A stretch of DNA of 64,000 nt from Caprella mutica. Taxonomy: Eukaryota > Arthropoda > Malacostraca > Amphipoda > Caprellidae. The notes under the pieces were generated by a model that did no database searches, was not told where the DNA came from, and saw only the letters and a list, made by a program, of their open reading frames with translations. Shown here one piece after another: positions 19,902 to 31,590 of the stretch (its first letter is position 1; each line of letters begins with the position of its first letter). The position numbers and the translations under genes are program-made. The stretch spans positions 124,001 to 188,000 of the forward strand of contig CANNZV010001028.1 of assembly GCA_947561585.1 (NCBI GenBank). Direction: 5' to 3'.

Positions 19902-22316
19902 TAGCGTCGGACCGGGTGGCTTTGCGCATTTTCCGCATACTTTGATTTTACGAAAAAACTAGAGAAGTCAGCAATCTGACTTTTTGTGTACAGATAGATG
20001 AAGGGTAGACCTAGGTGCTCACCAAGTTTCAACTCTCTAAGTTATATAGAAAAAAAGTTATCATCGAAAAACTGTGCGCAAAGATCGTGGGGATAAACCG
20101 GGTGAATTTTGCGCAATTACCGGGTGAACTTGCGCACTGCGCAAATTCACCCAATGTGAAACTGCGCAGTGCGCAAGTTCATCCTATGTATAAACTGTGC
20201 ATAGAAAATCTAATCCCGATATGCTATGCAACTGCCGTGAATCTGCCCCAATCTTCTATGCAACTGCCCCAATCCGCTGTGCAATTGCAGTGAGGCTGCT
20301 GTGGAATTGCCGTGAGTCTGCTGTGCAATTGCCGTGAGTCTGCTGTGCAATTGCCGTGAGTCTGTTGTGCAATTGCCGTGAGGCTGTTGTGCAATTGCCG
20401 TGAGGCTGCTGTGGAATTGCCGTGAGACTGCTGTGGAATTGCCGTGAGACTGCTGTGGAATTGCCGTGAGACTGCTGTGCAATTGCAGTGAGGCTGCTGT
20501 GGAATTGCCGTGAGTCTGCTGTGCAATTGCCGTGAGTCTGCTGTGCAATTGCCGTGAGTCTGCTGTGCAATTGCCGTGAGTCTGTTGTGCAATTGCCGTG
20601 AGGCTGTTGTGCAATTGCCGTGAGGCTGCTGTGGAATTGCCGTGAGACTGCTGTGGAATTGCCGTGAGACTGCTGTGGAATTGCCGTGAGACTGCTGTGG
20701 AATTGCCGTGAGTCTGTTGTGGAATTGCCGTGAGGCTGCTGTGGAATTGCCGTGAGACTGCTGTGGAATTGCCGTGAGTCTGCTGTGCAATTGTCGTGAG
20801 TCTGCTGTGCAATTGCCGTGAGTCTGCTGTGCAATTGCCGTGAGTCTGCTGTGCAATTGCCGTGAGTCTGCTGTGCAATTGCCGTGAGTCTGCTGTGCAA
20901 TTGCCGTGAGTCTGCTGTGCAATTGCCGTGAGTCTGCTGTGCAATTGCCGTGAGTCTGCTGTGCAATTGCCGTGAGTCTGCTGTGCAATTGCCGTGAGTC
21001 TGCTGTGCAATTGCCGTGAGTCTGCTGTGCAATTGCCGTGAGTCTGCTGTGCAATTGCCGTGAGTCTGCTGTGCAATTGCCGTGAGTCTGCTGTGCAATT
21101 GCCGTGAGTCTGCTGTGCAATTGCCGTGAGTCTGCTGTGCAATTGCCGTGAGTCTGCTGTGCAATTGCCGTGTGTCTGCTTTGCAATTGCCGTGAGTCTG
21201 CTTTGCAATTGCCGTGAGTCTGCTGTGCAATTGCCGTGAGTCTGCTGTGCAATTGCCGTGAGTCTGCTGTGCAATTGCCGTGAGTCTGCTGTGCAATTGC
21301 CGTGAGTCTGTTGTGCAATTGCCGTGAGGCTGTTGTGCAATTGCCGTGAGGCTGCTGTGGAATTGCCGTGAGACTGCTGTGGAATTGCCGTGAGACTGCT
21401 GTGGAATTGCCGTGAGACTGCTGTGGAATTGCCGTGAGTCTGTTGTGGAATTGCCGTGAGGCTGCTGTGGAATTGCCGTGAGACTGCTGTGGAATTGCCG
21501 TGAGACTGCTGTGGAATTGCCGTGAGACTGCTGTGGAATTGCCGTGAGACTGCTGTGGAATTGCTGTGGAAATGCCGTGAGACTGCTGTGGAAATGCCGT
21601 GAGACTGCTGTGGAAATGCCGTGAGACTGCTGTGGAAATGCCGTGAGACTGCTGTGGAATTGCCGTGAGACTGCTGTGGAATTGCCGTGAGACTGCTGTG
21701 GAATTGCCGTGAGACTGCTGTGGAATTGCCGTGAGACTGCTGTGGAATTGCCGTGAGACTGCTGTGGAATTGCCGTGAGACTGCTGTGGAATTGCCGTGA
21801 GACTGCTGTGGAATTGCCGTGAGACTGCTGTACAATTGCCGTGAGGCTGCTGTACAATTGCCGTGAAACTACTGTGGAATTGCCGTGATATAGGAGTATC
21901 GGGGATGAATATCACAGGTTTGTTAATGAATAAGAGCTCTTTAACATTTTTAATAAATGTGCGCAAGTCCACCCGTGAATTAAAATATTCCCAGGGTGAT
22001 GTTGCGCATCTAGTATATTGGTTATATCTCAATAATTTATAAATATTATTAAAATCATCTTACATGACGTTAATCTGCAGTGAATTATGCGTATCCAACG
22101 TAAATTGCAATCAAATTGGAGCATATTTATCAACACTACAGCATAGTTTGCGGAGATTCGATTCTAGTCCAAAATAATTATTTTGCCATAAAAAACATAG
22201 GTCTCTGTTTGAACACTTAGTATCTATACTTAATCTCTTACGCATTCACCGTCAATTACCGATGCGCAACTTCACCCGGAATGTTGAAGTGCGCAAAGCC
22301 ACCCGGTCTGACGCTA
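19902..22316. mobile_element. 2.4-kb inverted-repeat element carrying a satellite array
   Basis: The two ends form a 27-bp inverted repeat with one mismatch, starting TAGCGTCGGACCGGGTGG and running into CTTTGCGCA. Subterminal GCGCAA and CACCC motifs recur many times on both sides (20070-20195 and 21960-22300) and could be transposase-binding repeats. Most of the interior is the 22-bp array. No transposase gene is visible, so it is non-autonomous. Confidence 0.85.
20270..21890. repeat. 22-bp satellite array, about 73 copies
   Basis: The unit is CAATTGCCGTGAGTCTGCTG plus TG. Two main variants alternate in blocks: C/G before AATTGCC and GTCTG/GACTG. Block patterns such as TTGTGC-GGCTGTTG-GGCTGCTGTGG appear three times (about 20340, 20580 and 21300), pointing to internal segmental duplication. 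Three minus-strand frames stay open for over 500 codons because 66 nt holds no stop; I reject these as genes. Confidence 0.97.
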
Positions 22317-22754
22317 GCTATTGTTTTCTAGCTCTGTTTCGGCCCGATTAAATCCGGCTTGGTCCCCATTTGGTTCGTTTTTTGACCCCAATCTGTCCGT
22401 TTTGGACCACAATTGGTCCGTTTTGGTCCCCAATCGGTCCATTTTGGCCAGTGTGCAGAATATGGGGCATTTTTAACATTTTCAGTGCCAGTCTGCATTT
22501 CGTGGTAAATTCCACCGACATGTCGGTGGAATTTTTTCCCCTTGGTAAATAATATTCCGTCAAAGTCGGTGGATTTTTAGCTATTTATTCCTATGTTACT
22601 ATTAATTTTCGGTGGATATATTAGGAAAATGTTGGTGGATTAGCCAAATTACTGGAAATTTATGGTGAATTTTTCAGCTTTTTGAAAAAGTCAGTGGGAT
22701 TTTGTGAACCAAATACAGACTGGTAAATTCAGTGCGAACAACCCTTAATTTCTT
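22317..22754. repeat. Inverted-repeat arm and mixed repeat fragments
   Basis: 22325-22450 is the inverted partner of 19300-19500, sharing GGTCCCCAATCGGTCC and GATTAAATCCGGCTTGG. It is followed by fragments also seen at 19100-19170 (GTGCAGAATATGGG, ACATTTTC) and by several GTCGGTGGA/TTCCACCGAC stretches. Confidence 0.6.
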
Positions 22755-22985
22755 CCAAGTAAAATAGTATCTCTCATAAACTCGCCATTTGTCTCTCCAA
22801 AACTCAACAAATTCTCTCCAAAATGATCAAATTTTCATAAATTTTCTCCAAAATAACATTGTAGCATAGGAGAAAAATAGATAAAACTCGCCATTTGCAA
22901 ATTAATTTGCAATTGAAGGGCTCAATAACTGTCACAAACTCGCCATTAAAATGGCGAGTTTGGACATGCTTTATTACTTGGAGTT
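22755..22985 (-). mobile_element. CCAAGTAA-ended MITE, copy 1
   Basis: About 230 bp, beginning CCAAGTAAAATAGTA and ending TTATTACTTGG. The internal palindrome AACTCGCCATT...AATGGCGAGTT is present. It is inverted relative to the copies at 23818 and 24423. Confidence 0.85.
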
Positions 22986-23082
22986 TCCTCCTATGCTTAC
23001 ATGTATTTTACTGAGAACAGAAGCCAAAATAGAGGATTTCTTGGAGAACACTTTACCAGTTCCTACAGTCTGCCTCTGGCGT

Positions 23083-23132
23083 TTTGGTACTCAATCGGTC
23101 CGTTTCCGTCCGTATCGGTGATTCTATACACC
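23083..23132. repeat. Outer inverted-repeat end matching 19270-19320
   Basis: The complement of GATTCTATACACCCC reads like the left end near 19275. Together with the arm at 19262-19510 it suggests one element of roughly 3.9 kb enclosing the 2.4-kb element and its neighbours. Confidence 0.6.
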
Positions 23133-23204
23133 CCTCTATGAGTCTACATTATGTGTCTCTTGTCCCCCAAGCCAATTAATTCACTTACAAAAAATCAATT
23201 AGGG

Positions 23205-23340
23205 AATTAACAAGGGAAAGCAGGAATTAATTCAAAATTTTAAGCCAATTAGAAATATCTGAGTTTTGACCTTTCAAAACTCAGATATGTCTAATTGGCT
23301 TAAAATTTTGAATTAATTCCTGTGTTCCCTTGTTAATTTT
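23205..23340. repeat. Large hairpin
   Basis: Two arms of about 60 bases pair around CTTTCAAAAC. They share AATTAACAAGGGAA against TTCCCTTGTTAATT and TCAAAATTTTAAGCCAATTA against its complement. It could form a stable stem of about 60 bp. Confidence 0.85.
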
Positions 23341-23434
23341 GGCTTGAAATCTTCAAAAATGAGCCAAATTGGCTTGGCTCAGAATTTTTTAGAAATTTTG
23401 GCTCAAAAGTCAAAAATTGGATTTCAATTTTCCA

Positions 23435-23815
23435 GCCTCTGACCAGTCTGCAGAATGCGTCTCTTCTCCCGCAGAGACTTTAATTTGAGAGAGAGCTATT
23501 CTCTGACTCTCAGCAGCAGATTCAGAATCTCCCCAAGCTAAATTAATCCAGTCTGCAGAATGTGTCTCTTCTCCCGCAGAGATTTTAATTTGAGAGACAG
23601 TTACTCTCTGACTCTCGTCTCTCAGTAGCAGATTCAGAATCTCCCGCAGCTAAATTAATGGTAACATAGGAATTAATTCAAAATCTCCCGCAGCTAAATT
23701 AATGGTAACATAGGAATTAATTCAAGATCTCCCGCAGAGATCTCCAATTTCTAAAATTCAATCAAAAACTCTCGCAGAAAGTCTTGGAAAAATGTTCCAT
23801 ATTCTGCAGAGTCGC
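23435..23815. repeat. Duplicated CTCCCGCAG-rich sequence
   Basis: A stretch containing CAGTCTGCAGAATG, GTCTCTTCTCCCGCAGAGA and TTTAATTTGAGAGA is repeated about 110 bases later. Then CCCGCAGCTAAATTAATGG occurs twice. Confidence 0.8.
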
Positions 23816-23817
23816 AG

Positions 23818-24048
23818 CCAAGTAATAAAGCATGTCCAAACATGCCATTTTAATGGCGAGTTTGTGACAGTTATTTTGAGCCCTTCAATTGCAAATGGCG
23901 AGTTTTATCTAGTTTTCTCCTATGCTGCAATGTTATTTTGGAGAGAATTAATGAAAATTTGATCATTTTGGAGAGAATTTGTTGAATTTTGTAGAGAGCT
24001 GGAGAGACAAATGGCAAGTTTATGAGACCTACTATTTTACTTGGAGTC
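23818..24048 (+). mobile_element. CCAAGTAA-ended MITE, copy 2
   Basis: Starts CCAAGTAATAAAGCATGTCC and ends ATTTTACTTGG. It is the same element as 22755-22985 in the other direction, with GAGAGACAAATGGCAAGTTT near the right end. Confidence 0.85.
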
Positions 24049-24422
24049 GCAGACTGGGCCTCTGAAACATGTTGAAGGCTTGAAGCCAGTCTGCAAAGCA
24101 TGTCCATGTCGCCAAAGATCTTGGAGGCATATTTAGATGGAAAATATATTTTTCATAATTTTTGTAAGATCTTGGAAGTTGGAGACATTTCCCTAATTAA
24201 TTCCTATGTTTGCATGTATAATGATGTATTTATTGGAGACATTTTACAGAATTCTGCCAGTCTCAGGCAGTCTGCAGAATCAATTCTGGTCATTTTGGAG
24301 AGTCTCAAGGAGAGAGATCCAGATTGTATTTGGTGGTAAATTCCTATGATATGTCAGGAGATATTCAATTTCTCTAATAAAAAAATTCCTGCAATCTCGG
24401 ATGATATTTAGCTATTAATTCC

Positions 24423-24631
24423 CCAAGCAATAAAGCATGTCCAAACTCGCCATTGGCCCATTATAATGGCGAGTTTGTGACAGTTATTTTGAGCCCTTCA
24501 AATGCAAATGGCGAGTTTTATCTATTTTTCTCCTATGCTACAATGTTATTTTGGAGAGAATTTGTTGAATTTTGGAGAGAGCTGGAGAGACAAATGGCGA
24601 GTTTATGAGACATACTATTTTACTTGGTTAA
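24423..24631 (+). mobile_element. CCAAGTAA-ended MITE, copy 3
   Basis: Starts CCAAGCAATAAAGCATGTCC and ends TTTTACTTGG. It is slightly shorter than copy 2 because the AATGAAAATTTGATCATTTT part is missing. The palindrome CTCGCCATTGGCC...ATGGCGAG is degenerate. Confidence 0.85.
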
Positions 24632-25560
24632 TTCCTATATTACCATTAATTTATGGAGGGGAAACAGGAAAAATGTTGGAGGACTAAACAAATTGATAAA
24701 AAATGTTGGCAGCTATTTCTCAGATTTTTGAAAAAGTCAGAGGAGTTCAGAGCACCAAATGTAAACTGGAGAGAGATTTGAAAATTCTTTTCTTTGGAGA
24801 CAGATTTGCCACACTATGCAGACTGGAGTTGAAGTTGTCCTGCAGATTTTAAATTGAGAGACAGTTACTCTGATTACATTATTTCAAAATCTCCTGCATG
24901 AGGCTGCAGCTAATTTGCTAAATTAATGGTACCTATTATCCTAACTCCCAGTTATTCTCATCATTTTACTGTTTATTTTATGTAAATATGTTGCTTATAT
25001 TTTAAGTTATTAAGCTTTGGAATGTGTCAGGTTTCTATTGAGCACCCGGTAGATATTCAATTTAAATAATCCATGTATTGCACGTAATAGATTGGCAAAG
25101 AGGGGAGTTTATCATTTTTATGAAAAAGGAAATTTCTACTTTAACTAAAAGTCGGAAAAAGAAAATTTGAGTAAGTTTATACCACAGAACATTGAATAAG
25201 AAGAAGCTCAGATCGAACGCGTACTCAGTCTTAAAAATTCTACCAATCACGTCCATTGATCGCTGACATTACTATAAACGCTCTCTCGAAAACAGTTTGA
25301 ACGTGCATTCTACCTCAGCTCATTATCTTTGCTGGGAGCCATATCTTCCTAACAAATTATGTACACGATTATATTCTATAGACCAGCTACTAAGCAATAA
25401 TAAACTAATCTTCTTTGCAACAAACACAAACTGACACCATTTCGGTTGTAATACGCATTCAAAATAATGGACTCAACCAGAACTGGTCAAGGTCAAGGTG
25501 CTCCTTCGTAGATTCCCTTTTCAGCGGGTCCGTCCTCCTATTCACTTTTCCTTTCAGGTT
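24632..25560. other. No gene seen; repeat fragments then plain AT-rich DNA
   Basis: The left part repeats phrases from 22560-22740 and 23435-23600 (for example TTTTTGAAAAAGTCAG and AATTGAGAGACAG). From 24950 the sequence is AT-rich with no recognised feature. Confidence 0.55.
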
Positions 25561-25755
25561 TTCACCTCTGCCATCACAAGAAAAAAACAATTCACTTTTT
25601 ATTTCAAATTTTCAGCACTTATAACTAACTGCACTTAGATTAATTTCTTAACATTAAAACACTTATCACTAAATTTCTTTTCACTAGCACTAATTCCTTA
25701 TCACTTGAACTAATCTCATTTTCTTTTCTTTTTCTTTTCACTAGCACTTCACCTT
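25561..25755 (-). other. 3' region of the truncated LINE
   Basis: Downstream of the stop codon the minus strand contains two copies of GTGCTAGTGAAAAGAAA (about 25677 and 25733) and A-rich runs. It is probably the 3' untranslated region. No clear duplication was found to mark the exact end. Confidence 0.5.
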
Positions 25756-27350
25756 TCACTCCACAACTCCACCCACAACCACAGCTTCCTCTCTCTCCTT
25801 CCGTCTCCACATCCTGTAGAGCACTCTCCTACTTTCTCTCACTTCAACATCTCCAAACAGGAATCCCCCAACAACCTCATCCACATCCTCCTTTCTCGGT
25901 CTCTGCAGTTCAATTGCCTCATTCCTTATCTCCTCCAGCACCCCACACTCCAGCAAAAAATGCTCGTCATCTTCTCTCTCTGCTCCACACAACCTGCACT
26001 CCACACTCCCCTCACCCCATCTCCTGCATCCCAGCTTCAAACTCCTCGTCCTTGCTCCAAACCACACCCTAGACTCCATACCTCCCTCATAATCTTCCTC
26101 CCTCATCTCCCTCTTAAACCTTCTGTAGACTCTCAAACTGCTCTTCCCCTCCATCTCCTCCATCCACTCATGATGCACCCTATCAGCCACTCTCCTCTTC
26201 ACCGCATCCTTCGTCATGGTCTTCAGTTCCTCCTCCTCAATACCTGCCCAATTCATATACTTCCTTGTTTCTTTCACCCATTCACTACCCCTCCTTTTAG
26301 CTACTCCCATCACTCTCCTCAGCATCTCATTATCTCCCTGTTCTACTCTCCTCATGTACTGTAGTCTCCCCCTGGCCACTCTGCTCTTCACTGTACTAAT
26401 TCCCACATTTCCCCTCATCCCAGCCACCGCCACACCTCTGCTCGCTCCCAACATCCTCCTCATTGCAGCATTTTCTTGTCTCTGGATACTATCCATCTCT
26501 TTAACCCTCAATCCAACCACCTCCGCACCATACAAGACCCTCGGCAGAACCACTCCCTTCCAATAACTCTTCCCTACCAGCACTTTATGGCAGCTCCTCT
26601 CAATCACCGAATATGTCAGGTTGCTCATTAATTTAGCTCTATTAACCATGTCTTTCCTGTGTCCCTCAAACATATTTCTCCTGTTCATAACCTTCACTCC
26701 TAGGTACCTAATTTCTTCAACCACTTCCATCCCTCCAACTTCTCCCACCTCATCTCCCACATTGTACAACAAGCACTGACTCTTCCCAGTATTCACTTCT
26801 AAGCCATAACCTCTTGCCACTCTCTTCAGCTCCTCTATTCCCTCCTCCGCCTCCACCACACTCCCACACACCAACAACCCATCGTCTGCATAGAAAAGAC
26901 TTCTCACCCTCACCTCCCCCACCTGCACACCACTTATTTTCCTTCTCAGAGCTTCTATCATTTTGAAAGTGATCAGCTTGAACAGGACAGTCGATGCTGT
27001 ACACCCCTGTCGGATCCCACTCTGCACCTCCATCTCCAAATCCTCCCCTCCTCCAAACTCCACTATGGTACTATCAATGCAGTACACCTTCTTAAACAAA
27101 TCTATCACTCTTCCGTCAATCCTATACTCTTTCAGCACCTCCAACACCGCCTCTCTCTTTATCGAATCGTATGCTTTCCAGAAATCAATCGCCACCAGCA
27201 CCAGCTCCTCTCTCCTTCTGTATGTCTCATGCACACACTCCTGCAGTATAAACAAATTGTCCGCTATCATGCCTCCAGCTGTAAACCCCACCTGCTCATC
27301 CCTCCTCATTCCATTCCTACCAATCTGTTCTTCAATCCGGTCAACTACTA
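25756..27350 (-). pseudogene. 5'-truncated LINE reverse transcriptase ORF
   Basis: An open frame of 517 codons from the first ATG at 27309, with about 13 more in-frame codons upstream (DRIEEQIGRNG). It covers the middle and end of a non-LTR reverse transcriptase: EQVGFTAGG, AIDFWKAYDSIKR, GIRQGCTAST, the catalytic YADD, EIRYLGVKVM, and a C-terminal zinc-like motif C-R-L-C-G...H-F-L-L-E-C. The endonuclease and fingers are missing, typical of incomplete reverse transcription. Codons are GC-richer than the surroundings. The motif order differs from the LINE at 5450-11339, so it belongs to another clade, which I do not name. It lacks stops, but alone it cannot mobilise. Confidence 0.88.
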
Positions 27351-27829
27351 GTTACTATACCCGTTTATGTTCCTGTATCCTGGGTAGAACTAATGAGAAA
27401 CTAAGTACCTAAGGATTGTAAACTGTGTCCATCGCTTTATTGCAGATAAGTATTTTGTTAATTTTAATAATATTAATCATACAGTAGTGAAACTTTGGTC
27501 ACTGGAAGATTGCTTCTAGGTTACAGTATCTTGCTGAAATATTTTTTGAATCCGTGAGAAATTTGGAAAGTAATAAACGTTTATGGATTTTGAAGGCACT
27601 TTAACTGTCAATCGCTTTATTGCAGTTCTGTGAAAAGGCCAAAAAATCGACGATTAACTTCTACCAAGAGGGTAGAAACTGTAGCCGGGTCGGCAGAAGG
27701 GAGGACTCTCCTATATTTAGCTTTATAACTTGAAAGGGATAAGAGAACATTAGTTTCTTTTGTGGAAAATCCCGACACAAACCCAAGGAGAGATGAGAGT
27801 GCGAGAAAAAGAATTTCCCCCTCGAAATA
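27351..27829. other. No gene seen
   Basis: Contains ATCGCTTTATTGCAG twice (27431 and 27609), about 180 bases apart. There is no other recognisable feature. Confidence 0.5.
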
Positions 27830-29820
27830 TTGGGGAGTTCGTAACGGGTGAATCCTTACAGGACCATAACTACCTGTTATGTTCCAACCCGTTGAAATTT
27901 GAGTGATCTTTTACATTATAATAAAAATCAGTTTGAAACAAGTTTCAGCGCGTGACGGTGTAGTATGTTCCTTCGGTGAGAGATCATATATTTTTAGCAC
28001 TAAAATGTAATTTTCTCAATACTTGAGCTAAGCCATAGCAATTACAATTTACTATCTAAAAACTTTATATGGAACACTAGTATTCACTAGGATATTCTTT
28101 ACGTATGTAAACGTTAACATTTAGTTAAAACTCATTAATATATAATATATTTCATTTTGAAAATTAAATGGCGGTGTGGGGTGTCATCGTACAAATATGT
28201 ACGGGCACATCCTCCTTTGTACGGTTTCACCACATTATGTACGAATTCACCTTTATATTTATATTTCATATATGCCTCGAGTATATGCACGTAAAAGAAC
28301 GAAACAGTATTATTCCTGTGATGTGGAACAGGCATATAACGTCTGGAAAATGGAACATCAGTACGTAAAGCTGCTAAATTGTATAAAGTTCCTCTGAAAA
28401 CGCTGTAAGATGCCACAAAGAGATCCAGAAATGGTTCAGAATTTGATGAACATAAATTAGAAAAGAAAGTTTTTACCAGCGAAGTATTAAAGGATGGCGC
28501 TATTCCAGAATATGCTGAGAATAGTTCAAATCATTATCAGCGCAAGCAAGTAAAAAATACGCCATCCCAGAGCCTGCTCCTACTTCACCATCCACCGAGC
28601 CTGCTCTTGTTTCACCATCCACCGAGCCTGCTCTTGTTTTACCATCCACCTAGCCTGCTCCTACTTCACCATCCACCGAGCCTGCTCTTGTTTCACCATC
28701 CACCGAGCCTGCTCTTGTTTCACCATCCACCGAGCCTGCTCCTACTTCACCATCCACCGAGCCTGCTTCACAATCCACCGAACCTTCTCCTACTTCAACA
28801 TCCACCGAGCCTGCTCTTGTTTCACCATCCACCGAGCCTGCTCTTGCTTCACCATCCACCGAGCCTTCTTTTACTTCACCATCCACCGAGCCTGCTCCTG
28901 CTTTACCATCCACAGAGCCTTCTCCTACTTCACCATACCGGACCTGCTCCTGCTTCATCATCCACCGAGCCTGTACCTAGTTCTCCATCCTCCGAGCCTT
29001 CTCTTACTTCACCATACGGACCGATCCTGCTTCTGCTTCACCATCCACCGAGCCTGTACCTACTTCACCATCCTCCGAGTCTCCTTCTACTTCACCATAT
29101 CGAGCCTGCTCCGGCTTCACCATTCACCGAGCCTATACCTACTTCACAATCCACCGAGTCACAGCCAAGCCCCTCTAGATTGAATGTTTCATTATTATTT
29201 ATTAGGAATATCTTTCGAAAACTTTCGGCCATTCCCAAAGGCTCCTCCTAGAAAGAGCAACAGCAGAGGCAGATAACCAAGAAAATCAATGACAACAACT
29301 GATACTCTAGAAAGAGAGTTACTGAAAGGGAAACAAATTTCAAGAAAGAAAAACTCAAATTAACCAGTGGCAAAGCGTAGGCTAACGATGGAAATTGACG
29401 CTCTATAATCTAGTTCGGAAGACATCGGTGATGAAGCCTTTTGTGATTTTTTTGTTATTTCAAAAAGGCTTTAGTCAATTGTAAGGATACGGCATTCAAA
29501 AGTTTTGTAATATTCTCCATAAAGTATATACAATTCTTACTGAATTTTTCTTTTTTCCCCCATTTTTAGTACTGTTCGGAGTGATACTCTGCTTGTACGA
29601 ACTCATCCGCACTTCCAGGTGAGTTCGTACCCACGAATACATCTAATTAAAATCGATATTAAGAGAGAACCATAAGGTTTTAAATAATTTAGTTTAAAGT
29701 TATAAGCAGTTGAATACCTAAAGATTCGATTGTGAGTTAGAACGAACTTGTATCCCGAATAGTTAAGCTTCTATAAGCCTTGAAAGGAAAAATGTACGAA
29801 CTCACCAGGTTCTCCCCTAC
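27830..29820 (+). pseudogene. Decayed pogo/jerky-like transposase gene with expanded linker
   Basis: Near 28273 the plus strand reads MPRVYARKRTKQYYSCDVEQ and, one frameshift later, SVRKAAKLYKVPLKTL. That is the N-terminal pipsqueak-type helix-turn-helix of pogo/CENP-B/jerky proteins. After the Ser/Thr-Pro repeat, 29205-29430 reads ISFENFRPFPKAPPRKSNSR and SSSEDIGDEAFCDFF, like the C-terminal tails of these proteins. The DDE catalytic core is absent. GTACGAACTCACC-like motifs cluster at both sides (28170-28255 and 29600-29815) and could be transposase-binding repeats. Frameshifts and stops make it non-functional; the family call is inferred from short motifs. Confidence 0.55.
28573..28960 (+). 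repeat. 27-bp minisatellite encoding Ser/Thr-Pro-Glu repeats
   Basis: About 13 units of CACCATCCACCGAGCCTGCT plus seven bases. In one frame it encodes EPAPTSPST-like nonapeptides; single-unit variation and one 9-base deletion are visible. Beyond 28960 the pattern continues irregularly to about 29165. Confidence 0.92.
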
Positions 29821-30760
29821 AAATTGAAATAATGATTATTATTTAAAGATTTTTACGTGTTCGAAAATATGGAACCGTGCAATAACACGGAACTAACCCT
29901 AAAATAGGACATGTTGAATTTCTGAACCAATTGAATAACATCATCTGGATTATAATTTTAATGTGTTTCTTTTTTGTTAGTTACCGTGAAATAATCACAA
30001 AAAATTGTCTCCGTTTTCTATGTCTAGGAACGGCCGCGTTATCACTACCTAGTATTATTTGAATTTTAAGAAGCGGTAGCAGGGCAGTGGCACCGCGGCG
30101 GTGGTACTGCCAGCATAGTATATGGGCCTAACAGAACTCAAAACAGTTATACAGGGTAACATACAAAAATGTTACCCGACTTTGAATTTGTATAAATATT
30201 CTATTTATAAGTACGTAGATAAAGAAAATAGAGTTAAAGGAAAATTAAGAATTGGATTTTTTCACATGTATTCAACTACACTGTCATTGCTTAAGATTCT
30301 TTGTTCAGCACCAAGGTTCTCCTTCACTTTGAATTTAAATATAACTTAGAACCTACCGAAGTTAATTCAGTTCTTTAAACGCTATTCCATTAATATCTGT
30401 GCTTTTCCTCTCCGCGTTAAAGTTTTTATTTAATTCCCTCTAACGGTATATGCACATGACTGTGGTAGAATTGATACATGCACAGAAATCTGTTTTTTAT
30501 TTTACTTTAACTCTATATGTTACCTACTTATAAATACAACATTTATATTAATACAAAGTAGGGTACACTTTTTCTGTGTGTTCCCATTTAAGGCTACTTC
30601 CCGCACATCCGTTACGTATCTCTCAGTGCTATTCAGTGTTTTTTTTAGCACTGAGAAGATACGGTACTGAGTGTGGCATGTGTGAACGTGTCCGTTTAAT
30701 TTAAAGTAACGATATATTTTTTCACTGGCACTAAAGCACTGAGAGGAGACGGAACGGATA
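29821..30760. other. No gene seen; small palindrome near the array
   Basis: AT-rich. 30610-30670 holds an inverted pair (CGTATCTCTCAGTGCT against AGCACTGAGAAGATACG). 30725-30765 has GCACTAAAGCACTGAGAGG. Both lie directly before the 20-bp array, and their ACACTGA-like words resemble the array unit. Confidence 0.5.
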
Positions 30761-31590
30761 GAACACTGATGTGTGTGATAGTACACTGATGTGTGTGATA
30801 GTACACTGATGTGTGTGATAGTACACTGATGTGTGTGATAGTACACTGATGTGTGTGATAGTACACTGATGTGTGTGATAGTACACTGATGTGTGTGATA
30901 GTACACTGATGTGTGTGATAGTACACTGATGTGTGTGATAGTACACTGATGTGTGTGATAGTACACTGATGTGTGTGATAGAACACTGATGTGTGTGATA
31001 GTACACTGATGTGTGTGATAGTACACTGATGTGTGTGATAGTACACTGATGTGTGTGATAGTACACTGATGTGTGTGATAGAACACTGATGTGTGTGATA
31101 GAACACTGATGTGTGTGATAGTACACTGATGTGTGTGATAGTACACTGATGTGTGTGATAGTACACTGATGTGTGTGATAGTACACTGATGTGTGTGATA
31201 GTACACTGATGTGTGTGATAGTACACTGATGTGTGTGATAGTACACTGATGTGTGTGATAGTACACTGATGTGTGTGATAGTACACTGATGTGTGTGATA
31301 GTACACTGATGTGTGTGATAGTACACTGATGTGTGTGATAGTACACTGATGTGTGTGATAGTACACTGATGTGTGTGATAGTACACTGATGTGTGTGATA
31401 GTACACTGATGTGTGTGATAGTACACTGATGTGTGTGATAGTACACTGATGTGTGTGATAGAACACTGATGTGTGTGATAGTACACTGATGTGTGTGATA
31501 GTACACTGATGTGTGTGATAGTACACTGATGTGTGTGATAGTACACTGATGTGTGTGATAGTACACTGATGTGTGTGATAGTACACTGAT
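30761..31590. repeat. 20-bp minisatellite, about 41 copies, very homogeneous
   Basis: The unit is GATAGTACACTGATGTGTGT. The only variation seen is T/A at one position (GTACAC or GAACAC), in five or six units. The unit is TG-rich. Open frames on the minus strand are by-products of the repeat. Confidence 0.98.

Noticed and set aside
20210..22032. Three minus-strand frames over 530 codons, Gln/His/Ser-rich
   Set aside because: All three frames read the same 22-bp satellite. No start context, domain or codon bias distinguishes one of them.
25960..27412. Plus-strand Pro/Ser-rich frames
   Set aside because: Antisense of the GC-rich truncated LINE reverse transcriptase.
30520..31586. Long His/Thr/Tyr-rich frames on the minus strand
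   Set aside because: Product of a nearly invariant 20-bp array; identical in three frames.
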